This document shows, one piece after another, positions 1 through 5,366 of a DNA stretch of 5,366 bases; position 1 is the first letter of the stretch, and each line of letters opens with the position of its first letter. The DNA is from CBDDRG01 sp051306415. Its GTDB lineage: Bacteria > Pseudomonadota > Gammaproteobacteria > Pseudomonadales > Porticoccaceae. The notes below the pieces were generated by a model. The model had not been told where the DNA came from. It saw only the letters and a program-made list of their open reading frames with translations, and ran no database searches. Both the position numbers and the translations under genes were made by a program. The DNA lies in assembly GCA_051306415.1 (NCBI GenBank), contig JBPPNE010000030.1:1-5366 (forward strand). The letters are read 5' to 3'.

Positions 1-313
1 TGAACTGAATATCCTTGCGCAAATCGAGCTTGTCGGCGACGAAATTGAAGTAGCGCTCGTTTTCCGGCTGACCGGCGAAGTGCTCGCTCCAGTTCCACTC
101 CTTGAGAATCTCCTCGGAAAAGGAATACGCATAGGTATAGCTCTCCGAATCGAAGCGCGCGCCGGGGTAGCGGTTCCAGTACCAGGTGCCGCCAACACCA
201 TCGCCCGCCTCAAGCACCCGCACCTTGAGGCCCAGTTCACGCAGACGGTAAAGCTGGTAAAGACCGGAAACACCGGCGCCGATGATGATAACGTCGTGAT
301 CTGCTGTGCTCAT
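1..313 (-). CDS. Baeyer-Villiger-type flavin monooxygenase, N-terminal part (cut by window edge)
   Basis: The first 104 residues of an FAD- and NADPH-dependent monooxygenase of the cyclohexanone monooxygenase type. Such enzymes insert one oxygen of O2 next to a carbonyl, turning ketones into esters or lactones in the cytoplasm. Visible are the FAD-binding Rossmann motif GAGVSG (residues 12-17) after the strand DVIIIG, an acidic residue ending the second strand (E35), and GGTWYWNRYPGARFDSES (41-58), the flavin-contacting block characteristic of this family. The start is an ATG at 313 with GGAG eight bases upstream. The family is usually about 500-600 residues, so roughly four fifths lie off the left edge, including the FxGxxxHxxxW fingerprint that separates true Baeyer-Villiger enzymes from other flavin monooxygenases. 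It is the last visible gene of the five-gene run, 100 bases after the SDR. Flavoprotein monooxygenase is close to certain; the Baeyer-Villiger reaction is very likely; the substrate cannot be told. Confidence 0.9.
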   Translation of the reverse strand, partial: MSTADHDVIIIGAGVSGLYQLYRLRELGLKVRVLEAGDGVGGTWYWNRYPGARFDSESYTYAYSFSEEILKEWNWSEHFAGQPENERYFNFVADKLDLRKDIQF

Positions 314-322
314 TGCTGCTTT

Positions 323-326
323 CTCC
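323..326 (-). promoter_or_regulatory. Ribosome binding site of the flavin monooxygenase
   Basis: GGAG read on the minus strand, eight bases before the ATG at 313. It sits inside a near-palindromic TTCTTCCGGAGAA stretch. The good spacing supports this ATG as the start. Confidence 0.6.
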
Positions 327-342
327 GGAAGAATCCGTGATC

Positions 343-370
343 GCGGACTGGCGCGACAGCATCAGTCCGC
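343..370 (-). repeat. Perfect 8-bp inverted repeat (RNA hairpin) between SDR and monooxygenase genes
   Basis: GCGGACTG (343-350) and CAGTCCGC (363-370) are perfect reverse complements around a 12-base loop. In the minus-strand transcript this forms a stable GC-rich hairpin in the 100-base gap, 44 bases after the SDR stop and about 30 bases before the monooxygenase start. No run of U follows, so it does not look like a simple intrinsic terminator. It may protect the upstream mRNA end, tune expression between the two cistrons, or bind a protein. The inverted repeat is seen directly; the role is inference. Confidence 0.5.
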
Positions 371-413
371 CCGCCGGGTCCGGGGGCGATCTGCCACCAC
401 CCGGCCACCATAA

Positions 414-1175
414 TCAGGTCGCCATGTAGCCGCCATCCACCGGCAGCGCATGCCCGGTGATGTAGGACGCCCCTTCGGAACACAGAAACACGGCGGCCTC
501 GCCGATCTCGCTGGGCTCACCGAGCCGCTTCACCGGCTGGGCCGCGATCATCGCCTCGGCGACCCGGGGATTTTCGTCGAACACCCGCATCAGCATCGGC
601 GTGCGGATCGGCCCCGGACAGACGGCGTTGACGCGGATTTTCTTGGTCGCGTAATCGAGCGCGGCGGACTTGGTGAGACCGATCACCGCATGCTTGGCGG
701 CGGAGTACTGGCCCAGATTCTTGACACCGATCAGGCCGGCGTCGGAGGCCGTGTTGACAATGGCGCCACCGCCCTGAGTCAGCATATGGCGGATCTGGTA
801 TTTCATGCACAGGAACACGCCGAGGATGTTGACCCGGTAGTTCAGCATGAAATTTTCCTCGGTGGCGTCCGCCAGTTTGGACGATTCGCCCTCGACACCA
901 GCGTTGTTGAACGCGCAGTGCAGGCCGCCAAAATTGACCACCGCGGCGTTGGTCAGCGCTTCGGCATCCGCCGCCTTGGAGACGTCGCATTTCAGAAACA
1001 GTGCCTTGCCACCGGCCTGGGTGACCAGGTGCGCGGTCTCTTCGCCGGCGGCGACATTGATATCGGCGACCACAACGCTGGCGCCCTCGCGCGCAAAAAT
1101 CAGACAGGCGGCGCGGCCTATGCCACCGCCCGCGCCCGTGACCACAGCGACCTTACCCTTGACGATTCCGGACAT
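414..1175 (-). CDS. SDR family NAD(P)-dependent oxidoreductase
   Basis: A 253-residue classical short-chain dehydrogenase/reductase, which interconverts a hydroxyl and a carbonyl with a nicotinamide cofactor in the cytoplasm. All family hallmarks are intact: the cofactor loop TGAGGGIG (13-20), D38 at the end of the second strand (VVVADIN), which favours NAD(H) over NADP(H), the adenine-contacting CDV (63-65), NNAG (90-93), and the catalytic tetrad N116, S144, Y157 and K161 (YSAAK). PGPIRTPM (187-194) follows, then the C-terminal GHALPVDGGYMAT. Length is typical. The ATG at 1175 is fixed by a strong AGAGGAG six bases upstream. It follows the DUF6285-like gene by 61 bases and precedes the monooxygenase, so an alcohol-to-ketone step feeding Baeyer-Villiger oxidation is plausible. 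An LvaD-like reduction of a ketoacyl-CoA is the alternative. The substrate cannot be deduced, since the variable segment after residue 190 is not diagnostic. Confidence 0.95.
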   Translation of the reverse strand: MSGIVKGKVAVVTGAGGGIGRAACLIFAREGASVVVADINVAAGEETAHLVTQAGGKALFLKCDVSKAADAEALTNAAVVNFGGLHCAFNNAGVEGESSKLADATEENFMLNYRVNILGVFLCMKYQIRHMLTQGGGAIVNTASDAGLIGVKNLGQYSAAKHAVIGLTKSAALDYATKKIRVNAVCPGPIRTPMLMRVFDENPRVAEAMIAAQPVKRLGEPSEIGEAAVFLCSEGASYITGHALPVDGGYMAT

Positions 1176-1181
1176 GATGAA

Positions 1182-1188
1182 CTCCTCT
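1182..1188 (-). promoter_or_regulatory. Strong ribosome binding site of the SDR gene
   Basis: AGAGGAG on the minus strand, six bases before the ATG at 1175. It is the best Shine-Dalgarno match in the window, which suggests the SDR is translated independently of the gene before it. Confidence 0.75.
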
Positions 1189-1201
1189 GGTTTGATGGTT
1201 G

Positions 1202-1216
1202 AAATAAAAAATTATT
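1202..1216 (-). other. AT-only tract in the 61-base gap before the SDR gene
   Basis: Fifteen consecutive A/T bases, reading AATAATTTTTTATTT on the minus strand, in otherwise GC-rich DNA. It lies between the DUF6285-like stop and the SDR ribosome binding site. No GC-rich stem precedes the T run, so a Rho-independent terminator is unlikely, and I could not find a convincing -35 box at proper spacing. An mRNA processing site, a ribosome standby site or a weak internal promoter are possible. Confidence 0.3.
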
Positions 1217-1236
1217 GGCGGATTTTCTGCTAGATG

Positions 1237-1599
1237 CTACGCCCGATGCATAGGCTCCAGATAATCGGGATTGGTTACCGCGACTTTGTCGATGACCTGA
1301 GCCAGGGCAAAATCGAACGCCTTCTCCCAGTCGGCATCCAGGCTACCCGAACGCACACGCGCGCAGAAATCCGCGTACAGGTGGCCGCCGGCCGGGGTAC
1401 CCGTGAGCGTGCCCAGCTGTTCGCGCTGACGCCGTTCCGGGCCGTCGCCGGCGATTAGTTCGCGCCGCACCACATCCAGCAAAAAAGCGGCACAGAGCGC
1501 ATCATAACGCTCGCCGCCTTCGCTCCTGGCCGCCACACCGCGGGCAAACTCCGCCACGGTGCCCAATATGTCCTGCACATCCGGCCTGTCCTGAGTCAT
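1237..1599 (-). CDS. Small DUF6285-like protein, probable partner of the adjacent phosphotransferase
   Basis: A 120-residue soluble, mostly helical and acidic-to-neutral protein with no signal peptide or membrane segment. The N-terminal MTQDRPDVQDILGTVAEF, the central helix around YDALCAAFLLDVVRREL and the small size match my recollection of the DUF6285 family, whose genes usually sit beside an ACAD10/11-type phosphotransferase, as here. The Pseudomonas putida levulinate kinase LvaA works with a small partner, LvaB, of similar size and position. I infer that this protein is the corresponding partner or stabilising subunit; no catalytic motif is visible. The ATG at 1599 is preferred because family members begin close to the QDRP motif. 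A GTG at 1608 is the alternative, with an in-frame TAG just upstream of it. Neither has a clear Shine-Dalgarno sequence, and the kinase stop is only 25 or 16 bases before, so translational coupling is likely. The gene is real with high confidence; the family name is moderately sure. Confidence 0.8.
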   Translation of the reverse strand: MTQDRPDVQDILGTVAEFARGVAARSEGGERYDALCAAFLLDVVRRELIAGDGPERRQREQLGTLTGTPAGGHLYADFCARVRSGSLDADWEKAFDFALAQVIDKVAVTNPDYLEPMHRA

Positions 1600-1624
1600 G
1601 GTCGGCACACACGGCGTCTAAGCA

Positions 1625-2644
1625 TCATTGATAGTGCCCCTTGATCGTCATCAGCAGATCGTATTCGATCATGGCCGCATTGCGACCACAGCAGGCAAAG
1701 GGTAGCGAGCGACGTTCGCCGCGAGCGTGGCCGTCGGCCTGCATCATGTTAATGACGGCCCACTTGAGGGTGCTGAAGACCTCCCACCAGCGGATGTCTT
1801 CCTCGTTCACCGGCGCACCGCCATTGGCCTCGTAGGCCGCAAACAGCTCGCGCCGCAGACCCATACCACCCACGGGCTGATCGATGCGGCCGTAGCGCCA
1901 GGAGCGCATGCACAGCCAGCCGAAGTCCGCCATCGCACTGCCTTGATACGCGCACTCCCAATCCAGCACGCCGACAATCCCCGTCTTGTCCAGGATCAGG
2001 TTGCCCACCCGGTAGTCGCCATGCACCAGGCACGGTGACGTCGGCGACGGCCGGTGTCGCTCCAGCCAACGCACACCGACATCGATGGCCGGATGGTATT
2101 CGGCATAGCTGTCGTAGCGCGCCACCTGGGCGGCCAGCGGGTCGATGGAATCGGCGGTGGCGGCCAGAAACGGCAGCTCGGCGACATCAATGGCATGCAG
2201 GCGCGCCATGATGGCGCCGGTCTGGGCGGCAAATCGGCTTCGCGCCAGCTCGTAGGCCGGGTCGTTCAGCAGTGTTTTGGGCAGCGTCTCGCCGGCGATG
2301 CGGGACATCACAAAGCCCCGCTCCAGCTCGTCAGTCGGCGCCACCTCGAACACCGGCTCCGGCACCGGCAGACCGTGTCGGTGCACTACCTGGAGGATGC
2401 GGTACTGATCCGCCGGCGGCAGGAACGGCGATACCGGCGAGCGGTAGGTCTCCTGGCGAAACACCAGCGGCCGGCGGCCGGCAGGCTCCACCAGATCGAA
2501 TAGCAATGTGCGATTGGAAGCGCCGAGGGTAGCGATGGTGACATTGTCGATGTCCGCCGCCGCGCCATAGCGACGCTGCACGGCGGCCCGCAGTCGCGGG
2601 ACTATGGCATCGATGACGCTTTGATTGCGGCCTGCCACGCTCAT
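1625..2644 (-). CDS. Phosphotransferase family protein (ACAD10/11- and LvaA-like small-molecule kinase)
   Basis: A 339-residue protein of the aminoglycoside phosphotransferase/choline kinase fold, which moves the ATP gamma-phosphate to a hydroxyl of a small molecule. The order is: a nucleotide-loop-like LGASNRTLLFDL (40-51); VFRQE (61-65) at the usual ATP-lysine strand, with arginine as in the ACAD10/11 branch; the hinge FVMSRIAGET (111-120); the catalytic loop LVHGDYRVGNLI (206-217) with base D210 and N215; and the metal-binding VLDWE (226-230) with D228. The downstream MADFGWLCMRSW is also typical of this branch. Genuine drug-resistance kinases are poor matches. Known relatives phosphorylate 4-hydroxyacyl-CoAs (LvaA, ACAD10/11), so a hydroxyacyl substrate is likelier than an antibiotic. 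The ATG at 2644 lies 16 bases after the preceding stop. The frame stays open into that gene, but an earlier start would add unrelated residues. No Shine-Dalgarno is visible, suggesting coupled translation. Confidence 0.92.
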   Translation of the reverse strand: MSVAGRNQSVIDAIVPRLRAAVQRRYGAAADIDNVTIATLGASNRTLLFDLVEPAGRRPLVFRQETYRSPVSPFLPPADQYRILQVVHRHGLPVPEPVFEVAPTDELERGFVMSRIAGETLPKTLLNDPAYELARSRFAAQTGAIMARLHAIDVAELPFLAATADSIDPLAAQVARYDSYAEYHPAIDVGVRWLERHRPSPTSPCLVHGDYRVGNLILDKTGIVGVLDWECAYQGSAMADFGWLCMRSWRYGRIDQPVGGMGLRRELFAAYEANGGAPVNEEDIRWWEVFSTLKWAVINMMQADGHARGERRSLPFACCGRNAAMIEYDLLMTIKGHYQ

Positions 2645-2660
2645 CCGGGCTTGACCGGGC

Positions 2661-3665
2661 CTAGACCGGATAACCCACAGGCTCGCCGTCTTCGAGGAAC
2701 TCGATGTACTCGGTGATGCCAATGCCCTTGCGACCATCATCCCACTGCCACTCGGTAAAACCCTCGGCAATACGGCAGGCCAGCATCTGCTCGCCGACCT
2801 GGCGCTGGTTGCGCAGCGGCGCCAGCGTCAGGACCTTACCGGTGATCAGGCAGCCGCGTTGGGCGGTTCTGACCCCGAGACGAATATGCTGCGGATCCTT
2901 GCTGGGCGTCCAGCCGGTGATGACATCAACATCGAGGATTTCCTCGTATTGACCGTCGAACATCAGCACGCCGCCACGGTGGACAACGCCCTCGCGGTCG
3001 GTGCGCTTGAGGATCATCAACCCGCGATCGGTGCCGAAGTTGGCGATGAACAGCCGGTAAAAATAAATATTGGTCCAGAACCGCGGACCCCAGGAGTGGT
3101 CGCGCCAGCCGAGGCCATCGAACTCCCAGGATTCATCGCCAACGCGGATGCGGCCCAGCGTGCGGGTGTGCTGGTTGAAGTGGCCGAGGGAGAAATTCCG
3201 CCCGTACAGAGTGTCCTGATCCGGCCGGGTCGGCTCGCCACCGTGCAGCGGCGACACGCCGGTGAGCTGGAAATCTACTTCGCAGTGGGCCCGCGGGGCG
3301 GTCTTGAACATCCGCTTGGGGTCGCGAAGGATCTGCGGATCATCAAGCAACATGACCTCGCCGTCGTACTTCATCGCCACCGACTTGAAGGGCTCGATCA
3401 CCTGGTAGTTAAGCCCGCCGATGCCGAAACCGGTACTGTCGCTGATCGGCGGGCGCTGAAACTGGCAGGCCACCCGTCCGCCCGGCAGGTACAGGCACAC
3501 CGCGAGCTCGGCATGGCCCTCGTTGGGGCGGTTGCCGATCCGCATCCAGCCGCCCAGTTGAGCCACCGAATCCCAGCCGTTGACGTAGACGCTCTCGTTG
3601 AAATTGGTGTCGGCGGTCGGTGCATGGCTGAATTCGTCCGCTGGCTCAAGGCGAAAATCGCGCAT
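2661..3665 (-). CDS. DUF7065/DUF7064-like protein of the CrtC/AttH-like superfamily, function unknown
   Basis: A 334-residue soluble protein without signal peptide or membrane segment, rich in W, F, Y, G and R and predicted to be mostly beta-strand. An N-terminal half contains NESVYVNGWDSV (23-34), the block MRIGNRPNEGHAELAVCLYL (41-60) and EPFKSVAMKYDGEV (91-104). The C-terminal half opens with the signature DGLGWRDHSWGPRFW (183-197). I recall this layout from the paired DUF7065 and DUF7064 domains, which resemble the double-lipocalin fold of carotenoid hydratase CrtC and AttH. RDHSWG would be the conserved polar site. It may bind or act on a hydrophobic molecule such as a terpenoid or lipid, possibly as a hydratase or isomerase; that is inference. 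The ATG at 3665 has AGGGGA six bases upstream. The frame extends to 3800, but that stretch has no family-like residues. It is the first gene of the five-gene run. Confidence 0.8.
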   Translation of the reverse strand: MRDFRLEPADEFSHAPTADTNFNESVYVNGWDSVAQLGGWMRIGNRPNEGHAELAVCLYLPGGRVACQFQRPPISDSTGFGIGGLNYQVIEPFKSVAMKYDGEVMLLDDPQILRDPKRMFKTAPRAHCEVDFQLTGVSPLHGGEPTRPDQDTLYGRNFSLGHFNQHTRTLGRIRVGDESWEFDGLGWRDHSWGPRFWTNIYFYRLFIANFGTDRGLMILKRTDREGVVHRGGVLMFDGQYEEILDVDVITGWTPSKDPQHIRLGVRTAQRGCLITGKVLTLAPLRNQRQVGEQMLACRIAEGFTEWQWDDGRKGIGITEYIEFLEDGEPVGYPV

Positions 3666-3671
3666 CTCGAT

Positions 3672-3677
3672 TCCCCT
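3672..3677 (-). promoter_or_regulatory. Ribosome binding site of the DUF7065-like gene
   Basis: AGGGGA on the minus strand, six bases before the ATG at 3665. It decides this start over earlier in-frame codons up to 3800. Confidence 0.6.
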
Positions 3678-3691
3678 GTTATGTAGTTTGT

Positions 3692-3730
3692 CCGCGGTGT
3701 GGCGGAGGCATTGCGGTGCGAATGCCGCGG
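3692..3730 (-). repeat. Self-complementary leader segment upstream of the operon
   Basis: Two CCGCGG hexamers (3692-3697 and 3725-3730) can pair with each other. Between and overlapping them lies a second inverted repeat, GGCATT (3707-3712) and AATGCC (3721-3726), with an 8-base loop. The two folds compete for the overlapping GG/CC bases. On the minus-strand transcript this structure ends about 15 bases before the ribosome binding site at 3672-3677. No U run follows, so it is not an obvious terminator. A leader structure or a DNA-binding site is possible. Confidence 0.35.
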
Positions 3731-3738
3731 GCCAATCC

Positions 3739-3752
3739 ATCGGTCGAACGAT
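3739..3752. promoter_or_regulatory. Imperfect 14-bp palindrome, possible operator
   Basis: ATCGGTCGAACGAT matches its own reverse complement at 12 of 14 positions. It lies 16 bases downstream of the proposed -10 box, roughly at +10 to +23 of the expected transcript, where a repressor would block elongation or promoter clearance. No regulator gene is visible in the window, and palindromes of this quality occur by chance. Confidence 0.25.
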
Positions 3753-3767
3753 CCGCCAAGGCGTCGG

Positions 3768-3796
3768 AGTATAACCCTCGGCAACGCGGCCGAAAA
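3768..3796 (-). promoter_or_regulatory. Candidate sigma-70 promoter for the catabolic operon
   Basis: TATACT (3768-3773, minus strand) differs from the consensus -10 box at one base. At 17 bases spacing the upstream hexamer is TTTTCG (3791-3796), a poor -35 box, so activator help would be expected if it is real. The predicted start near 3761 would give a leader of about 95 bases before the ATG at 3665. The position, in the 177-base gap between an unrelated hsdM gene and the first operon gene, is the main support. Confidence 0.35.
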
Positions 3797-3812
3797 CCAC
3801 AACACCGAACTT

Positions 3813-3829
3813 GCCGGAAGTGGGCCGGC
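3813..3829 (-). terminator. Weak hairpin just after hsdM, possible terminator or 3' end
   Basis: GCCGG (3813-3817) and CCGGC (3825-3829) form a five-pair all-GC stem with a 7-base loop, 13 bases after the hsdM stop. The transcript continues with AAGUUCGGUGUUG, which is not a proper U tract, so intrinsic termination would be inefficient at best. Confidence 0.25.
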
Positions 3830-3842
3830 TGCCCGCTGGTGC

Positions 3843-5321
3843 TCAGGTGTTCCCCCGGGTCGAGCTCGACAACCCCACCGCCACATCCCGAAATGCCGCC
3901 AGCGCCGCTTCCAGATGGTCGATGATCTCCTGCTGCAACACATCGGGCGGCGGCAGGTCATCGAGGTTTTCCAGGCTGTCATCCTTCAGCCAGAAGATGT
4001 CCAGGCTCGCCTTGTCGCGGGCCATCAGCGCGTCGTAACTGAAGTACCGGAAGCGCTCCGTTTCACTGCGCTGGTGGCGGTTGACCGGGTTGTAGCAGGC
4101 GATGAAATCCTGCAGGTCATCGAATTTCAGCGTCCGTGTCTTGAGCGTGAAGTGCTTGTTGGTGCGCAGGTCGTAGAACCACACCCCCTTGGTGTGAATC
4201 TGGCCGTCCTTGGGTTTGGCATCGAAGAACAGCACATTCGCCTTCACGCCCTGCGCGTAGAAGATGCCCGTGGGCAGGCGCAGCACGGTGTGGAGGTCGC
4301 AGTTTTCCAGCAGCTTCTTGCGAATCTTCTCGCCGGCGCCGCCCTCGAACAGCACATTGTCCGGCAGCACCACCGCAGCCTTGCCGTCCACCTTCAACAT
4401 ACTGACGATGTGCTGCAAGAAATTGAGCTGTTTGTTGGAGGTGGTTTCCCAGAAATCCTGCCGCTCGTAGGTCAGCGCCTCCCGGTCCTCCTCCCCCTCT
4501 TCATTGGTGATGGTCATGCTGCTCTTCTTGCCGAAGGGCGGATTGGCCAGCACATAGTCCACCTTTTGCTTCGGCTCGGTGATCAGCGCATCCGAGCGCT
4601 CCACCAAGGGCTCACCATCCAGCTCGCCGACGTTGTGCAAAAACAAGTTCATCAGGCACATGCGGCGGGTGTTGGGCACGATCTCGTTGCCGTAAAAGGT
4701 CCGGTCGCGCAGGAACTCTTTTTCGGCCTTGTTCAGCTTCGCCCCCGGCCGTGTCAGCCAGTTGTAGGCGCCGAGAAAAAACCCTCCGGTGCCGCAGGCC
4801 GGGTCGGCAATGATCTTCATCGGCGCGGGGCGCACGCAGGCCACCATCGCCTCGATCAGGGCGCGCGGGGTGAAGTACTGGCCGGCGCCGCTCTTGGTGT
4901 CTTCGGCGTTCTTTTGCAGCAGCCCCTCGTACAGGTCGCCCTTGGTATCGGTATCCAGGCTGATCCAGTTTTCGGCATCGATCAACTGCACCAGGCGCGA
5001 CAGCTTGGCCGGGTCCTGAATCTTGTTCTGCGCCTTGAAGAAGATAGCCCCCAGCATGCCCGGCTCCTGCCCGAGCTTGTGCAGCGTGGCCAGGTAGTGC
5101 GCCTCCAGCGGCTCGCCCACTTTCGACGTCAGGCTGGCCCAGTCGTAGCCCTTGGGGATGTGGGTGTCGCGGTTGTAGGGCTCCTGTGCGTATTCGTGGG
5201 CCAGCTTCAGGAACAGCAAATAGGTGAGCTGTTCCAGGTAATCGCCATAACCCACGCCGTCGTCGCGCAGCGTGTGGCAGAAGTTCCAGACTTGCCCTCG
5301 TGTTTTTCCCTCGCCGATCAT
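3843..5321 (-). CDS. hsdM: Type I restriction-modification system DNA methyltransferase subunit M (HsdM-like)
   Basis: A 492-residue N6-adenine DNA methyltransferase of the HsdM class. With a specificity subunit (HsdS) it methylates a bipartite DNA target using S-adenosylmethionine; with HsdR it cuts unmethylated DNA. The N-terminal helical HsdM_N domain covers about residues 8-130 (RDDGVGYGDYLEQLTYLLFL). GQYFTP (147-152) leads into the catalytic domain. DPACGTGGF (173-181) is the cofactor motif I, and NPPF (260-263) is the catalytic motif IV of N6-adenine enzymes. The C-terminal helix near PPPDVLQQEIIDHLEAALAA fits the HsdS-contacting tail. No truncation or frameshift is seen. The ATG at 5321 is preferred; a GTG lies at 5333, neither has a convincing ribosome binding site, and the frame stays open to the right edge, so a slightly earlier start is possible. 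No hsdS follows downstream, which is unusual; hsdR and hsdS would have to lie upstream. Confidence 0.93.
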   Translation of the reverse strand: MIGEGKTRGQVWNFCHTLRDDGVGYGDYLEQLTYLLFLKLAHEYAQEPYNRDTHIPKGYDWASLTSKVGEPLEAHYLATLHKLGQEPGMLGAIFFKAQNKIQDPAKLSRLVQLIDAENWISLDTDTKGDLYEGLLQKNAEDTKSGAGQYFTPRALIEAMVACVRPAPMKIIADPACGTGGFFLGAYNWLTRPGAKLNKAEKEFLRDRTFYGNEIVPNTRRMCLMNLFLHNVGELDGEPLVERSDALITEPKQKVDYVLANPPFGKKSSMTITNEEGEEDREALTYERQDFWETTSNKQLNFLQHIVSMLKVDGKAAVVLPDNVLFEGGAGEKIRKKLLENCDLHTVLRLPTGIFYAQGVKANVLFFDAKPKDGQIHTKGVWFYDLRTNKHFTLKTRTLKFDDLQDFIACYNPVNRHQRSETERFRYFSYDALMARDKASLDIFWLKDDSLENLDDLPPPDVLQQEIIDHLEAALAAFRDVAVGLSSSTRGNT

Positions 5322-5366
5322 GCCCAGCAGCACACTGCCTATTGGGTTTATCTGAGTGCTACTGTT

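Noticed and set aside
80..340. Plus-strand open frame opposite the monooxygenase
   Set aside because: It is the reverse of the FAD-binding region, whose GAGVSG and GGTWYWNRYPG motifs are unmistakable on the minus strand.
450..1202. 250-residue plus-strand open frame opposite the SDR gene
   Set aside because: The minus strand encodes an intact SDR with every catalytic motif. The antisense product has no recognisable domain and its composition is that of GC-rich antisense codons.
1202..1216. Rho-independent terminator after the DUF6285-like gene
   Set aside because: The T run on the minus strand has no GC-rich stem before it, and a strong ribosome binding site and a co-directional gene follow within 30 bases.
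1625..2644. Antibiotic-resistance aminoglycoside phosphotransferase
   Set aside because: It has the fold and the HGD motif, but the LVHGDYRVGNLI and VLDWE context, the neighbouring DUF6285-like gene and the catabolic operon fit the ACAD10/11 and LvaA branch, not drug kinases.
2859..3686. 275-residue plus-strand open frame opposite the DUF7065-like gene
   Set aside because: No recognisable motif and low-complexity antisense composition; the minus-strand protein carries strong family-like blocks and a good ribosome binding site.
3398..3982. Minus-strand frame bridging the hsdM end and the DUF7065-like gene, considered as an hsdS remnant
   Set aside because: It overlaps both real genes in another frame and shows no target-recognition-domain features. 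The part within the 177-base gap has no start codon with a ribosome binding site and no HsdS-like N-terminus.

Overview
This is a GC-rich window of ordinary proteobacterial appearance, perhaps from a gammaproteobacterium with a rich lipid or terpenoid catabolism. That assignment rests only on base composition and gene types, and nothing here fixes the genus. Every gene I can support lies on the minus strand, so the window reads from right to left. The plus-strand open frames are antisense shadows typical of GC-rich coding DNA. I found no RNA genes, insertion sequences, CRISPR arrays or attachment sites. No gene-free gap exceeds 177 bases.

Right part (about 3843-5321): a full-length HsdM-type N6-adenine DNA methyltransferase of a type I restriction-modification system. 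No specificity subunit (hsdS) follows it, so the rest of the system must lie to the right of the window, or be lost.

Junction (3666-3842): a 177-base spacer between hsdM and the next gene. It holds a plausible -10 box, an imperfect palindrome and self-complementary leader segments, and probably marks the start of a separate transcription unit.

Left and central part (1-3665): five co-directional genes that look like one catabolic operon. In order of transcription they are: (1) a protein resembling the DUF7065/DUF7064 (CrtC/AttH-like) family; (2) an ACAD10/11- or LvaA-type small-molecule phosphotransferase; (3) a small DUF6285-like protein; (4) a classical NAD-type short-chain dehydrogenase; (5) the N-terminus of a Baeyer-Villiger flavin monooxygenase, cut by the left edge.

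My reading of how they work together is inference. The kinase, small-protein and SDR trio recalls LvaA, LvaB and LvaD of Pseudomonas putida levulinate catabolism, where a hydroxyacyl-CoA is phosphorylated so that the hydroxyl can be eliminated. Here the trio is coupled to a Baeyer-Villiger monooxygenase and a putative hydratase/isomerase-like protein. This suggests a pathway that oxidises an alcohol to a ketone, inserts oxygen to give an ester or lactone, and removes a hydroxyl by phosphorylation. The substrate is unknown; cyclic ketones, terpenoids, steroids or branched lipids are all possible.
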